Shown: piece after piece, positions 20,335 to 31,576 of the stretch | How positions within the stretch are numbered: position 1 is the stretch's first letter | How the letters are laid out: every line of letters starts with the position of its first letter | Assembly: GCF_026745355.1 (NCBI RefSeq) | Contig: NC_079202.1 | Location: 46,760,873-46,824,872, forward strand | DNA: 64,000 nt | Reading direction: 5' to 3' | Source: Beta vulgaris subsp. vulgaris | Lineage: Eukaryota > Streptophyta > Magnoliopsida > Caryophyllales > Amaranthaceae | Notes under the pieces: generated by a model | The model's input: the letters and a program-made list of their open reading frames with translations, nothing else | Databases searched by the model: none | Told to the model about the DNA's origin: nothing | Made by a program: the position numbers and the translations under genes

Positions 20335-22385
20335 AAGGGTTAGCGTGACCTATAAAAAATCTAAAAATAAATATAGTAAGTTTAATCAAACATTTACTTC
20401 TATTACTTTCATCAACGCATGATTTTGTCGATCGTGCATTTTTAAATTCTTCCCATGCTGAAAAATGTATTAACTTTTTATATGTAATCCTTCTAACAAT
20501 GACTACATATTTCATTATTCTTGATTAATAGCTTAAGCAAGCACAATTGGAAGAAAACGAAAATTGGACCATATTTATTACTGATGTGACGTATTTTTAT
20601 ATAGGTTTTAGTTGCATTCATGTTGCATTCTAGGAGCATTTAGGTGTATTGTAATTCATAATTGCATGCTATTACTTAATCTGCGAAATATTATTCCTCT
20701 TGTGCGTTTTTGGTATTCTTTGATGAATTTCAGGTATCGAGAACATAATTGGAGTATTATTGGACAAGCTTGAGTACTTAGGAGCAATTAGAAGCAACCT
20801 ATATTAATAAAGATCATTAATTTTGGATGTATTTGAGTGCAAATTGAAGCTAAATTGGAGTTGGAATTCATTGATAGAATTGTGGAAATCAAGTCATGTT
20901 CACTCTTTTATCCATAAATTCTGACTCGATGTTGATATTTGGTTGATTCCACCGTCATTGGAAAGAAGGCTTGAAGAGATTTCCAACAATATGTCGCACG
21001 GGCCAAGGCGAGTTGTATTTTGAGAGATATGTGTTTCGAAAGTTGGCTCAGTCTGCCAGAAACTTCTTACGCGCACGCGATTTTAATAATTTCGGCCATT
21101 TAATGATTTATTTGGCTTCCTTATCTTGTAATTTTGGTTCCCTACTAGTTTTAGGAGTTAGAACTATATATTATGGGTTTTCTAATTAGAGTATGACATC
21201 TATTACTCACTTTTCTACTTTGGAGATTCAAAATTCAAGCTTTCATATTCACCTTCAATTCAATCAAGTTTTTATTCTCTCATCTTGTCTTTATTATTAC
21301 TCCCTCCGTTCCTTAATAGAGTGCCCATTTCTCCAATGCACGTTTGCCAATGCACGTTTTGTATCGTTAATATCTTTAATTTCATATTAGTAAAAATTAT
21401 AAAAGTTTGATTTTCTTAATGTACGTAATGAGACGAATCAAACAAGACCCCACATGACTATGTTTTTTCTTATATATTAGAAATATTTTTTGAGGACTTT
21501 CTTTACCTTTGAATAGTGTCCAAAAAAGAAATGGGCACTCTATTAAGGGACGGAGGGAGTATAATTTTAATTATGTTTTCTATTATGTTTATTGTTTTTA
21601 TTGCCATGATTAGTGAGTAGTCTTGCTATCTAGGATTGAGTTGAGCCCTAGTATGAATTGATCATGTAAATTCTTCTATAATTCTCATGTTATTGAATTA
21701 TATGTTTAGGGTTTGATAAGATTGTTGTTATCGTTTTTTTGTTTTCAGTTTTTAGTTTTTTGAAAACTAAAAACCAAGAACAGGACACCAGAAAAAGTGG
21801 TTTTCACTTCTTAGTTGTCAGTTTTCAAAATCATCATGTTTTCGATAAATTTGATTAATTTTTTATTCATTATAGGACATGTATCATATCACTTTGAAAA
21901 TCAAAAAAACAAAAAAAGAAAAATGCAGTAATACCGAACGGGACCTTAGCCTTTAGTTTATAGATTATCCTTCATTTCTAGATTGTGTAACTATTTTATG
22001 ATCTAAAATCAAGTAGTGGTTAATCTTCTACCTCTCTAAGTTCGACCCGTATGTGCTAAAACATTGTACACTTGCGGTATTAAAATAAAATCCTAGCAAT
22101 TACTTAATAGTGTGTCAATACATGGGTCCAACTGTACAAGGGAGAGATATGTAAATTATAAGCTTACAATCAAAAGGGAAGTTGAGGAAGGGAGAAGAGT
22201 AGACCAATTGCAAAAGATGTCTTACACTAAAAGAAACGACTAAAAAAATAAGAATAACTATGAAAATTAAAAATTTGATGCAAGTTCGAGGCTTCGAGCA
22301 AGCGACTTTAGGACAGATGAGTTTATCTCACACTGAGTACCACTGAGCCACACCTTTTTTTTTTCGATTTTTGCTGGATTCGTGT
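20335..22385 (+). mobile_element. inserted block, possibly a Ty3/gypsy-type LTR remnant
   Basis: This block breaks the second tandem copy. Its body (from GATGTGACGTATTTTTATAT near 20582 to about 22095, with CTCTCTAAGTTCGACCCGTA near the end) resembles long plant gypsy LTRs in composition and phrasing. No TG/CA ends, primer site or pol domains could be fixed. A Stowaway MITE is nested at 21300-21559. The LTR reading is tentative. Confidence 0.3.
21300..21559. mobile_element. Stowaway MITE (260 bp)
   Basis: The ends are CTCCCTCCGTTCCTTAATAG and its near-exact complement CTATTAAGGGACGGAGGGAG, flanked by TA on both sides (21298-21299 and 21560-21561). The CTCCCTCCGT terminus and TA duplication are diagnostic of Stowaway (Tc1/mariner-derived) MITEs. 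Confidence 0.95.
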
Positions 22386-22456
22386 GGGTTCAGTTAAAGC
22401 CATGTTGGTTCCGCCACTAACTGTTATCTCAATGACATCAGTTTTCACTTAAGGAC

Positions 22457-22871
22457 TTAGGGTGTGTTTGGTTAGACAGAAAATGATCTCGATGTAAAGT
22501 GATTTGTCGGAAATCCATTTTTCAGATGAAAACTCAGTTCTAGTTTGATTTTGTTTGGTTGCATCGAAAGTATGGAAATAGAGTGAGAGCGAAGAGATGT
22601 AGCTAACCAAATAAGTGGAACAATAGAGAATGAACGAGAGCTTCACAACGTGGTTGAAGCGGAGAGAGATTATTTGTGTCAAGTGAGATGAATCGGGCAT
22701 TTCATATGACGAAAAAAGTTAGACTTCTAATTCCCTCGGAAAAGTTACTTTCTACCCTTTGAAAACAAAATGCATCCGAGATTTTCCCGCCTCTAATTCG
22801 ACCGAAACCAAACAAAGGAAAATATAAAATATAGTTTTTGGAAAAACACTTTCCTCCCAATTAAACACACC
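22457..22871. mobile_element. MITE with GGGTGTGTTTGG termini
   Basis: The left end GGGTGTGTTTGGTTAG is matched on the complement by the right end GGGTGTGTTTAATTGG. The element is about 415 bp with no coding potential. The copy at about 19748-19905 is a truncated relative inside the first tandem unit. Superfamily not fixed (hAT- or Harbinger-like end). Confidence 0.6.
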
Positions 22872-23019
22872 CAAATTATAACACTTCTCACTTAGAGTTG
22901 TACCATGAAAATGTAATCCTTCAAAAAGATTACATCAATTCGAGTAATATGTAATCTTTTTAGGAATAAAAATGAAGCTCTTAGGGTTACATATAAACAT
23001 TAAATATGTTTTCTCCTAT

Positions 23020-23285
23020 AGTAATACCTCTGTTTTTTTAGTTGCACCGTACCATTTGCCTTTTCACGTACTTCAACACGCTTATTTGAACATTAGTATC
23101 TTTTATTTTTGTGTATAAGTAAAATTTATAAAAAGTTGATACTTAAAATCCTTGCATTTATATGAATCTAACAAGATTATGTTTGACCATGTTTTTTTCT
23201 TATGTAATAGTAAGAGAATTTACTTCTAAGTTGGTTGATTAATAGTGCCAAAATTGAAATGGTGCAACTAAAAACAATTGATTAC
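23020..23285. mobile_element. degenerate MITE related to those at 62.99 and 63.27 kb
   Basis: The left end (CTCTGTTTTTTTAGTTGCACC) and right end (GGTGCAACTAAAAACA) form an imperfect inverted repeat. The same family ends (CTCCCTCTGTTTTTTCAGTT) occur at 62991 and 63267. It is Stowaway-like, with degenerate outer bases. Confidence 0.6.
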
Positions 23286-23445
23286 CTTCAGAATATAAAA
23301 GGAGACAAAGAGGTTTTTATAAATTGTAATGGTTTCAATTAATAATTTTTCAAAATGTCTATTATATAGAACACTTAAAATATCTTAAATGTCTTTTGTT
23401 TTTTATTGTTTTATAATTTAATTGTTAATATTTTATGTCTACTAT

Positions 23446-23815
23446 ACACGTTTTAGGAAAAACTCACAAGAACGGGTCCAACTATTACCTATTTTCTTTT
23501 ACAAGTCTCAACTATGGATTATTTCCTGCAGGTCTCATGTTTACCATCTTTTGATTTTTATAGGTCATGAGTTACTTATAACCAGTTTAGAAGGTAAGAT
23601 TTTTAAATGTTTTACCATGTTCGAACACTTCCAACAAGTGACAAATACCTATAAACTGGGATGAACATTTAAAAATCTTATCTTTTAAATTGATTTATAA
23701 GTAATTCACAATATGGTAAACTCGAGACCTGCAGAGAATAATCCATACATGAGACTTATGAAAGAAAATAGGTAATAGTTGATTGAGCCTCATCTTGTGA
23801 ATTTTCCCCACGTTT
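23446..23815. repeat. foldback (near-palindromic) element, about 370 bp
   Basis: The left arm (about 23449-23614) and right arm (about 23662-23812) are inverted copies sharing CTATTACCTATTTTCTTT, TATGGATTATT, CTGCAGGTCTC, GTTTACCATxxTxTGA and AGATTTTTAAATGTT. The arms nearly meet, leaving a loop of about 50 bp. No coding capacity. A transcript would form a long hairpin. Confidence 0.85.
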
Positions 23816-23875
23816 TATAATTTGAATTATACAACGCGTGAATTTGAATCTAGTAGTAAGATTGATACAAACATT

Positions 23876-24288
23876 TTGGGGGTGTTTGGGGGAGGGAGTT
23901 TTATAGAGAGTTTAGAGTTTTGACTAGTAAAAACTCTAATTTGGGTGTTTGGTGAGAGAGAGGATTAAAGAGAGTTTTGTACCAAAAACTCTGATCAAAA
24001 CTCTCTTTTGAAAAAGCTGGGTAGAAGAGCTTTTTCATGAGAGTTTTGGAGAGAGAAAAAGCATATGACTATTTTGTCCATATAATTAATACTGTCCATA
24101 AATGTCATTTTACATGCTCTAAAAAGTACAAAACTTTAGACAATCAGCTAAGTGTTACCAAACACCTTTACACAACAATTGTTTAAATCAACAGTCAAAT
24201 CCTCTGAACAAAAAAGTAATCATCTAACCACAAACTCTAAACTCTAGCCTCTAAACTCTAAACTCTAATTGTCAAACAGAACCTTTAT
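23876..24288. mobile_element. MITE with GGTGTTTGG-type ends and AAACTCTAA repeats
   Basis: The left side (GGGTGTTTGGGGGAGGGAGT, AGAGTTTAGAGTTTTGAC) is inverted at the right side (AAACTCTAAACTCTAGCCTC, TAAACTCTAATTGTCAAACA). About 410 bp, non-coding. Confidence 0.55.
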
Positions 24289-24414
24289 TTATTTTAAAAG
24301 TAAGAATAAATCCTCTAAATTATTATCGGGTACTCATGATTTAAGCCAACCTCGATTCCTAAGAGTATTCAACAAATTAGCATGTTTCTTGTCGTAGACT
24401 TATACAACCCTCGA

Positions 24415-24612
24415 TTAGAAATTGGGCCATTAAAATAATAAGCCTATAGAAACTAATGTACATGGGTTCAACACATGGGCTTTTTACGGACCATCATAAA
24501 CCCTAATAAGTTCCTAAAAAAGATTAGGGTTTAAGGTGACAATGGTATATATAACATCCAATCCCATCCATCTTTCTCATTATCTAACGCACTTCAACAT
24601 TCGGTAAGTGTT
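24415..24612 (+). promoter_or_regulatory. orphan ribosomal-protein-type promoter and first UTR exon
   Basis: Within 200 bp there are site II-like motifs (TTGGGCC near 24423, ATGGGCTTT near 24476), telo-box-like AAACCCTAATAA (24509) and ATTAGGGTTT (24523), a TATA box TATATATAAC (24547), then a short pyrimidine-rich leader (CATCTTTCTCATT) ending in the donor CATTCG|GTAAGTG (24605). This combination is the classical promoter of plant ribosomal-protein and translation genes with a 5'-UTR intron. No matching coding exon is visible downstream before the copia remnant at 26086. The gene is probably lost or displaced, or it encodes a product I did not recognise. Confidence 0.55.
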
Positions 24613-26085
24613 ACTTTTTCTCTCTCCTCAAATTTCAAGATTCATCGTTAATTCATAATTTTTTGTTGATTATTATATCATATGCCTCTCCTTTCGGCTG
24701 CAAGGCGTGAGATCTTTAGATCAATTTCTTGTATCGCTTTGTTCTGGAGGCATAAATTTATCTTTCCAAAAATTTGAGGGTATTTTTTTCCAAATTTGAA
24801 TTATTTTCTTCAATTTGGATATTCCCTCTGTTTGGTAAATTATATAAAAACTTTGATTTCTCAATTTCCTTTTTTTTTTTTTGAAATTAGACGTGTAATT
24901 AATCGCAGTGATGACTATTAAATTATCAAGCTCAACAGACCGGAAAACAGGAATTTCCTGTGTGTGTCGATATTTCTTTGCTGAGCGATTTCTATTTTAA
25001 TTCGAACTTTTTCAGTTAGCCAGTGATGGATTTTTTTTCAGTTATATAATTCGATTTGAAATATGCGAATATAAAGACTAGTGATTATATAATATCATTT
25101 TATGGATTTATGTTATATATTTTGGATAATTTTACGCAACAAATTACAATCTTGTGATAATTTGTCTAATTTAGACCATTTATTTAGTTAAATTTATGGA
25201 CAGGATATTTTACTAAAATACGCAAAGGTTATACATACATTGGGTGTATGTTGGCGTTACTATCAAAATGTATATTATTACTAAAGATATTACAAACTTA
25301 CAATTAGGAATGATATTGGGTTGGATTTGGATCGGATTATGCATAATCTGATTTCGATCTTACGATATCTGATTTCAATCCGACCCAAACATTTAACTTT
25401 GAACTAGATTAGACTTATTTTTCCGCCCATTTTTTATAATAGAATAGTCTTTATAATACAACAATCTAATAATTATAATTTATTTTTATAATTATATGAA
25501 AATTTTATATTGTACAAATAATATAAATATTACTATTATTTTTAACAATTATTTTTTCAATGGAAAAATCCTATATAATATTGTTGGCTAAAGCTCCTGA
25601 AAGCTCAAAAGTTGGATTTGGATTTCGGACTATTTTATGAGAACCAACTCCGACCCTCTGACTTGGAGTAAGACTTTTTAAACGGAGTTGGATCATTTTT
25701 TTCGGAGTCGACTCAAATTTTTTCCTTTGGATCGGAACGAATTAGGGTCGAATTCGGACTGAGTTGATACCCCGGTGTAAAACCCCAAGACCTTGCAACC
25801 AAGAGAATTTTACGAGATAAATAAATTTCTAATATAACAAAATCACAATCGTTGAGTGAATTTAACACTTATGAAAACCCTCGTCTTTCACATCGCTGTC
25901 TGATACAACCTTCTGCAAGGGTATCTGTCGATCTTTTGTAGTTTTGAAGTAGAATCGGATTCAATTCAAGTGATTGTAAACGAAGTCTTGACAACTGTCG
26001 CAAATCCGCACAAATTTCGATCAACAAATCAACATCTTTAATAACAAAAAAACCAATAACAAATTCTTTAAACGCTCACATGGAT
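24613..26085. other. intron-like or intergenic AT-rich stretch, no exon found
   Basis: AT-rich, without supportable coding exons. About 25300-25770 has inverted-looking ends (GGGTTGGATTTGGATCGG versus GGGTCGAATTCGG) suggestive of an old hAT-type repeat, not proven. Confidence 0.4.
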
Positions 26086-26462
26086 CCGGGCTGAGCGCGT
26101 GTGTGGTCGTTGGAGATTTGTAACGTTTTGACCGTTACAGGATTTATGACAATCCCTTAATATCCTCCCATTTACTGCATTCCGTTTTTTGGCCTGATTT
26201 TCTCCTATAAATCAGTGTTTCTAATCAGTTTAACATACACAAAAACATTCTCTTCTCTCTTTCCTGGGTTTCGTGCTTTTCTCCAAAGTCTATTCTCCTA
26301 GTGGTGGCAGTCTAGGCTGCTGTGTAAACCTTGGGGAGCTTTCCGGCCAGATCGATTACCACCGTTGTCGGACCGTAATTGCTTTTAAGTCAGTGGTCTT
26401 CTACCACTGCACAACCTTGAAATTTTTGTTCTTTTGCCATTGCGTTCTGTCAGTTTCTATCA
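26086..26462 (+). repeat. truncated 5' LTR of decayed copia element B
   Basis: From CCGGGCTGAGCGCGTGTGTG to TTTCTATCA this matches the last roughly 390 bp of the 3' LTR (33842-34234). The first roughly 250 bp of the LTR are missing on the left, so the 5' end was lost or truncated. Confidence 0.9.
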
Positions 26463-26489
26463 ATTTGAAAGCAATTATTTTAATTCGCA

Positions 26490-27559
26490 ATGGCTAAAAG
26501 TTCAACCAAATTAATCCATGGCTCATCTGTCCAAACTTGAGTCCCTTCACAGAAATAATTATAAACGATGGGCTCATAAACTGCTCATGTTTTTTGAACA
26601 GTTGGACATTGACTATGTTCTCTTCAAGGATTGTTCTGCTATTATTTCTGCTATAGGTGATTCATCATCTTCTCCTTCTGCTACTGTTATTAAGTAGAAT
26701 GACGATGCAATTTTAAAATATGAAAACAATCAATAAAACTGTTCGTTTCCATCTTCTTAATCTAATGACAAATAATCTGTTTGATTTATTCATGGTGTAT
26801 AAGTCATCTAAACTGATTTGGGAAACCTTTGAGAAAAAATATGGGGCTGATGATTCTGGGAAACAAAAATATGTTGTCGGAAAGTGGCTGGCTTTTCAGA
26901 TGGTTGATGACAAACCTGTCATGGACCAAGTTCATGTCTACGAAAATCTGTGTGCTGGTGTTATAAATGAAGACATGAAAATTTGTGAAGTTTTTCAGGC
27001 TAATGTATTGCTGGAAAATTTTTCTCCTTCCTGGAGGGAGTTCCGTAACAATCTTAACCATAGGATAGAGTTCCTGTCTCTTCAAGAACTAATCAGTCAT
27101 ATGAGGATTGAAGAGGCAAACCGGATCAAGGAAAATCAGGACTCGGTTCTTGTCAATGTTACCAAAGCTAATCTGGTGGAATCTGCTACTGCTTCTTCAG
27201 GTTCTGATAAGTTCAAAGGTAAAGGTAAAGGTAAAGGTAAGAAGGTCAATAAAGGTAAGAAGCAAGGGAAATTCAACAAATCGAATGATAAGATTCAGAA
27301 GAGGACTGTCCTTTGCTATGTATGCGGCAAGCTAAGCTTGATCATAAGGCTTATGAATGTCCTCAGGTCTGTCCAAAAGGAAACACCTCAGGCTAACCTT
27401 GTTATATCTGATGATGTTATTGCTGATGTAGTTGTTGAAGCAAACCTGATCGAAAACAGTACTGATTGGATTCTGGACATCGGGGCTTCAAAGCATTTGT
27501 GTTCGAACAAGGAGTTGCTCCATGATTTCCAGGATGCAACAGAAGGTGAATGCGTCTAC
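26490..27559 (+). pseudogene. copia B gag-protease, broken
   Basis: The gag starts at 26490 (MAKSSTKLIHGS) but meets several stops before 26720. Then a 280-codon open stretch covers the UBN2-type gag (SKLIWETFEKKYGADD), a Lys/Gly-rich tract, a zinc-knuckle start CYVCGK whose downstream half is altered, and a protease motif WILDIGASKHLCSN (catalytic DSG/DTG replaced by DIG). It is cut at 27559 by the hAT-like insertion. Confidence 0.85.
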
Positions 27560-29418
27560 TAGGGATGGCAACGGGTCGGATCTGGACCGAGTCCAGGTAG
27601 ACCCGGATCCATTGGGTCTAAGAAAATTGGACCCGGATCCAGATCCGACGGATCTTGCGGATCCTGGTCCAAAATGGGTCCTACTTATTTCATGCAATTT
27701 CTTCAAATTCAACCCTAAACAAATCAAATTCACTCAAATTCAACCCTAACAACGAAAAACAGCATCTTAAACACCACAATACAACCACAACAAACAATAA
27801 CTTTCAACAACAAAGTCGATTCAATCAAAAACCGAAACCCTAAACATATCATACCAAATCAAAACCCTAGAAAATCATCAATATCAAATAAGATAACAAG
27901 AAAAACATCAAATTTCGAAAAGTAAATCGGGAAAGAGAAAAAGATGTACCGGAAAGACAGGATGACGGAACCGGCGGTGGAGAAACACGCGCAGGAATGG
28001 CAGATTTGGTGGAGAAACGTGCGCAGGAACCGGTGGTCGGAATTGCTGGAGACTGGAGGCTGGAACTGGCTGGAGCTGGCCGGAACGACAGACGATTGTA
28101 TGAATGAGAGGAAATGCGAGTTAGGGTTTAGAACTAGTTTGCAGGACCGCAGGAGAAGTTAGATTAGAAAATTAGGAGTTAGGAGTTTAGGACATTAGAA
28201 CTTTAGAAGTAAAGTGGAGAGAGGCCTAGGCGCCCAGCCCAATGGTTTTTTTTTGGAAAAATTGTGAATAACCACCTGTCAGATACCCCTATTTCAAAAT
28301 AAACATCCCAATTTCATTTGCATTTAAATAACCACCTCTACTTAGCTTCACGTTTTTAAATACCCACCTTTTAACAGAAAAAGGTGACTCCGTTAACAGT
28401 GGGGCCTGTTGACACGCTTTTTTATTAAATTTCCCGCCAATTTTCCTCGACTTTGATCTATATATATATTTCTGTAACATTGACAAACCTAATCTAAACA
28501 AATTTGGCAATGATTTACTTCAATTCCAATGTGATTCCTCTTGAAGCTCAAAATTAAGGTATGTTCTTTGCAATTTCTAGGGTTTTAATGTATATATCTA
28601 GGGAAAATTAGGGCTTTTTCTTGTATTCTTATGAATTCTAAAAATTCTACCTTTAATAATCTTCTTCACAAAATCCCCACCAACTTGAAGCCTAATTTGA
28701 TATTTCGACATTCTAGCAAGGGCAAAACTGAAATTAGGATTCTACCAATTTCATAAGGCAATCAACAACAATTAAAAATCAATCAAAAACGAAAAAGAAA
28801 TTGCTTAACCAAGCTTCTAATTACTTAATTGTATACTTTATACACAGATTAGTATAGTATAAAGGTTAAAGTTTCAGTTTTTTACCTTGTTTAGGGCATA
28901 TAATCAACTTCACTGACGACACAATGCAGTAACACCAGCGTCACTCACACCTTCTTCTCATTGTAAAAAACTGAGTTGCAGTTTAGAGAGAGAAAGAATC
29001 TTGTCCAGAAAAATTGAATGAAGAATTTCAAATGGGGAGGGGAAGGTGAAATAATAATTGAAGTTTGAAGAAGAAAGAAGAGGAGGAAAGAGAGAATAGG
29101 AAGAAAAGTGAGAAATGCGTGGTCTGTTGGAGGGAAATTAGGTCAGTAAAAAAAAATGGGCCCCACTGTTAACGGAGTCACCTTTTTCCGTTAAGAGGTG
29201 GGTATTTAAAAACGTGAAGCTAAGTAGAGGTGGTTATTTAAATGCAAATAAAATTGGGGTGGTTATTTTGAAACAGGGGTATCTGACAGGTGGTTATTCA
29301 CAATTTTTCCTTTTTTTTTAAAAAAAGGATATGTGGATCCGGGTCTATTTTATAGATGCGGACCCGGATCCGTGATATGACAAGCAGACCCGGATCCGGC
29401 CCGGATCCAACGGGTCCA
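27560..29418. mobile_element. hAT-like element with GGATCCGG subterminal repeats, right end eroded
   Basis: The left end is TAGGGATGGCAACGGGTCGG, followed by dense GACCCGGATCC repeats. The right side (29331-29418) has the same repeats inverted (GGATCCGGGTC, CCGGATCCAACGGGTCC) but lacks the expected CCATCCCTA terminus. Copia sequence resumes directly with the integrase, so the right end and adjacent copia DNA were deleted. The related intact copy at 43579-44243 supports the family. A MULE is nested at 28255-29310. Confidence 0.75.
28255..29310. mobile_element. non-autonomous MULE nested in the hAT-like element
   Basis: It has inverted repeats of about 150 bp beginning GGAAAAATTGTGAATAACCA and sharing TCAGATACCCC, AAATAACCACCTCTACTTAG and GACTCCGTTAACAGTGGG with the right end. 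It is flanked on both sides by T9 (28246-28254 and 29311-29319), consistent with a 9-bp Mutator-type duplication, although a homopolymer is weak evidence. Interior of 1056 bp without transposase. Confidence 0.85.
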
Positions 29419-30186
29419 TAATTTTAGGTATCATTCATGAACTTAGTGCTCCTTATATACCTCAACAAAATTGTATAGCTGAACGGAAAAATAGGTCCTT
29501 GAAAAATATGATGAATGCTATGCTTGTAAGTTATGGGTTGCCTGATGCTGTGGGGGGAATCAGTTCTTTCAGCTTGTCATGTTCTTAACCGAGTACCTCA
29601 CAAAAAGTTAAACAAGACCCCTTATGAGTTATGGAAGGGTTATCCTCCGAACTTGAGTTTTCTTAGAGTGTGGGGGTGTCTAGCTAAAGTTGGGCTACCT
29701 GACTATAAGAAGTCAAACATTGGACCCAAGACTTTTGATGCTGTGTTTATTGGCTATGCTCATGCTGCTTATAGATTCATGTCTTTGAGTGATAGGTCTA
29801 TTTGTGAATACAGAGATGCTGAGTTTTTTGAACATGTGTTTCCTTTGAAAAAGGGTGATATCGCATATGTGATTTCTTGTTCTTCTCCTGCTGTTGATTT
29901 ATCTACTTGTTCTATGCATGATGCTCTACCTACTAGTGATATTCCTGCTGATTTGACTTTGAGTAGTAGTTCAGTTGACATACATGCTAGTAGTTCCTCT
30001 ATTGTAGATGAGCCTAGGAAAAGTAAAAGACCTAGAGTAGCAAAAGACTTTGGTTCTGACTTTGTTACTGCTTTTCTGTCTGAAAGTTCTTGTGTTGACT
30101 TGTTGAGTGAGAAACTAGTTTATGCTTTCATGGTAAAAGAGGATCCAAAGACCTTTGAAGAGGCAATGAGATATGTGGATGCTAGT
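29419..30186 (+). pseudogene. copia B integrase C-terminal part
   Basis: Copia reading resumes with GIIHELSAPYIPQQNCIAER (integrase core end, glutamate retained), then NMMNAMLVSYGLPD, a frame change at a G6 run (29551-29556), then SACHVLNRVPHKKLNKTPYE and the pre-RT linker with SKRPRVAKDFGSDF. It ends at 30186, where a CACTA element interrupts it. Confidence 0.85.
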
Positions 30187-31576
30187 CACTAGTAGAATAA
30201 ATGCTATTTGCTGCGGTGATATTGCTGCGGTTTTACCTATACGCAGCAATATAACACACAAAAATAAATAAAAAATAAAAATTGACAATATTGCTGCGGT
30301 TCCCGCCCAAAACCGCAGCAATATTGTCTAACGGTTACCATTTTAAAAATATGTGGGGCCCCTTACTGCTAATATTGCTGCGGTTTCCTAGTAGGACCGC
30401 AGCAATATATTAAAAAAAATATTTTTTTAATATATTGTTGCGGTCCTACTAGAAAACCGCAGCAATATTAGCTGTCAATTACCCATAAAAAAAAAAGGTT
30501 CTTTCAGCGCTCAAAACTTAGGGTTTTTTGAACATTTTCTCTCTCTCACCCTCAGTCTCTCTTCTCTCTCTCATCCTCTCAACCCCCTCTTCTCTCTCAT
30601 CTCTCTCAACCTCTCTCAACCTCTCAACCCTCACTTCACGAAGCCGGCGACTTCACGTAGCCGACGAAGCGACGAAGCCGACGAAGCGGACGCGATGAAT
30701 TTGTGGATGAATTTCCGGCGACGACGCGATGAATTTGTGGATGAATTTCCACGAAGCCGACGAAGCGGACGACGCAACGAAGCGGACGACGCGACGAAGC
30801 GGACGCGATGAATTTCCACGAAGCCGACGACTTCCTTCTTCGGGTTTTTTTTCGTTTTTATTTTTTTTCGTTTTTTTTTTCATTATTTAGATGAATTTCG
30901 TCCCTTTCAGATCTGAATTTTCGAAGTTGTGGATGGCTTTTGTTCGAAGTTTTGTCCCTTTCAGATCTGGATTTTCGAAGTTCCTTCTCAGATGAATCTC
31001 CGGGAAAGAACATACGGCTAGACCTGATTGTTTTCATTATCTTTATTTCTTAGATCTGATTGTTTTCATTATCTTTATTTTCTTTGTAAGTTGGTACAAT
31101 TATAATTTGGTACAGTTTTTTATTTAGATTTTACTGCATAATATAATTTTCTGGTTCTTATTGTTAGTTTTATCTATTGTGAATGAGAGGTGATGTGGGT
31201 TTCATTTTGATTTTGGTTTCTATTAAATGATATAATGCTCATTTGTGGATGGGTTTGTTTTCGGGTTTTATTTTTCAAATCTTATGGAAAAATGCAAAAA
31301 AAAAAAAAAAAAATTTCTTGTAGGACCCTATTGCTGCGGTTTAGGTCTAAAAACCGCAGCAATATTATCTCTCAGTCACCTTACTTTTCGCCAAAAAATT
31401 CATATATTGCTGCGGTTTGGCCTAATAAATCGCAGCAATATTGGTATATATTGCTGCGGTTTAAAACCACAACAATATTATTAATACCTATTGCTGCGCC
31501 CTTAATTGCTGCGCGCCCCAAAACGCAGCAATAGGGCACTTTTTAACCGTAGCAAGTAGCCTTTATTCTACTAGTG
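30187..31576. mobile_element. non-autonomous CACTA element (1390 bp)
   Basis: The ends are CACTAGTAGAATAAA (30187) and its exact complement (ending 31576), flanked by the 3-bp duplication AGT (30184-30186 and 31577-31579), as expected for CACTA (En/Spm). Both subterminal zones are dense in ATTGCTGCGGT / ACCGCAGCAATA in both orientations (about 30210-30475 and 31328-31545), consistent with transposase-binding repeats. The interior holds a GC-rich repetitive stretch (30640-30835) with repeated ACGAAGCCGACGAAGCGGAC units. No transposase. Confidence 0.95.
30640..30835 (+). repeat. GC-rich short tandem-like repeats within the CACTA element
   Basis: Units such as GCGATGAATTTGTGGATGAA, ACGAAGCCGACGAAGC and GGACGACGC recur in shuffled order. 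Composition differs sharply from the AT-rich surroundings. Probably a captured and amplified host fragment. Confidence 0.7.

Larger units (their letters stand above)
19896..22640 (+). repeat. tandem duplication, unit 2, interrupted by about 2 kb
   Basis: The second copy of the 19.2-19.9 kb unit runs in parallel to about 20335 (ATTATATACATAA), then is interrupted, and resumes near 22385-22410 (GCCACTAACTGTTATCTCAATGACATC) through the MITE section at 22459-22620. The intervening 20335-22385 is inserted sequence. Confidence 0.7.

Noticed and set aside
27522..27843. Frames rich in DPDP/GSGS at the hAT-like left end
   Set aside because: They are produced by the GGATCCGGGTC-type subterminal repeats, not by a gene.
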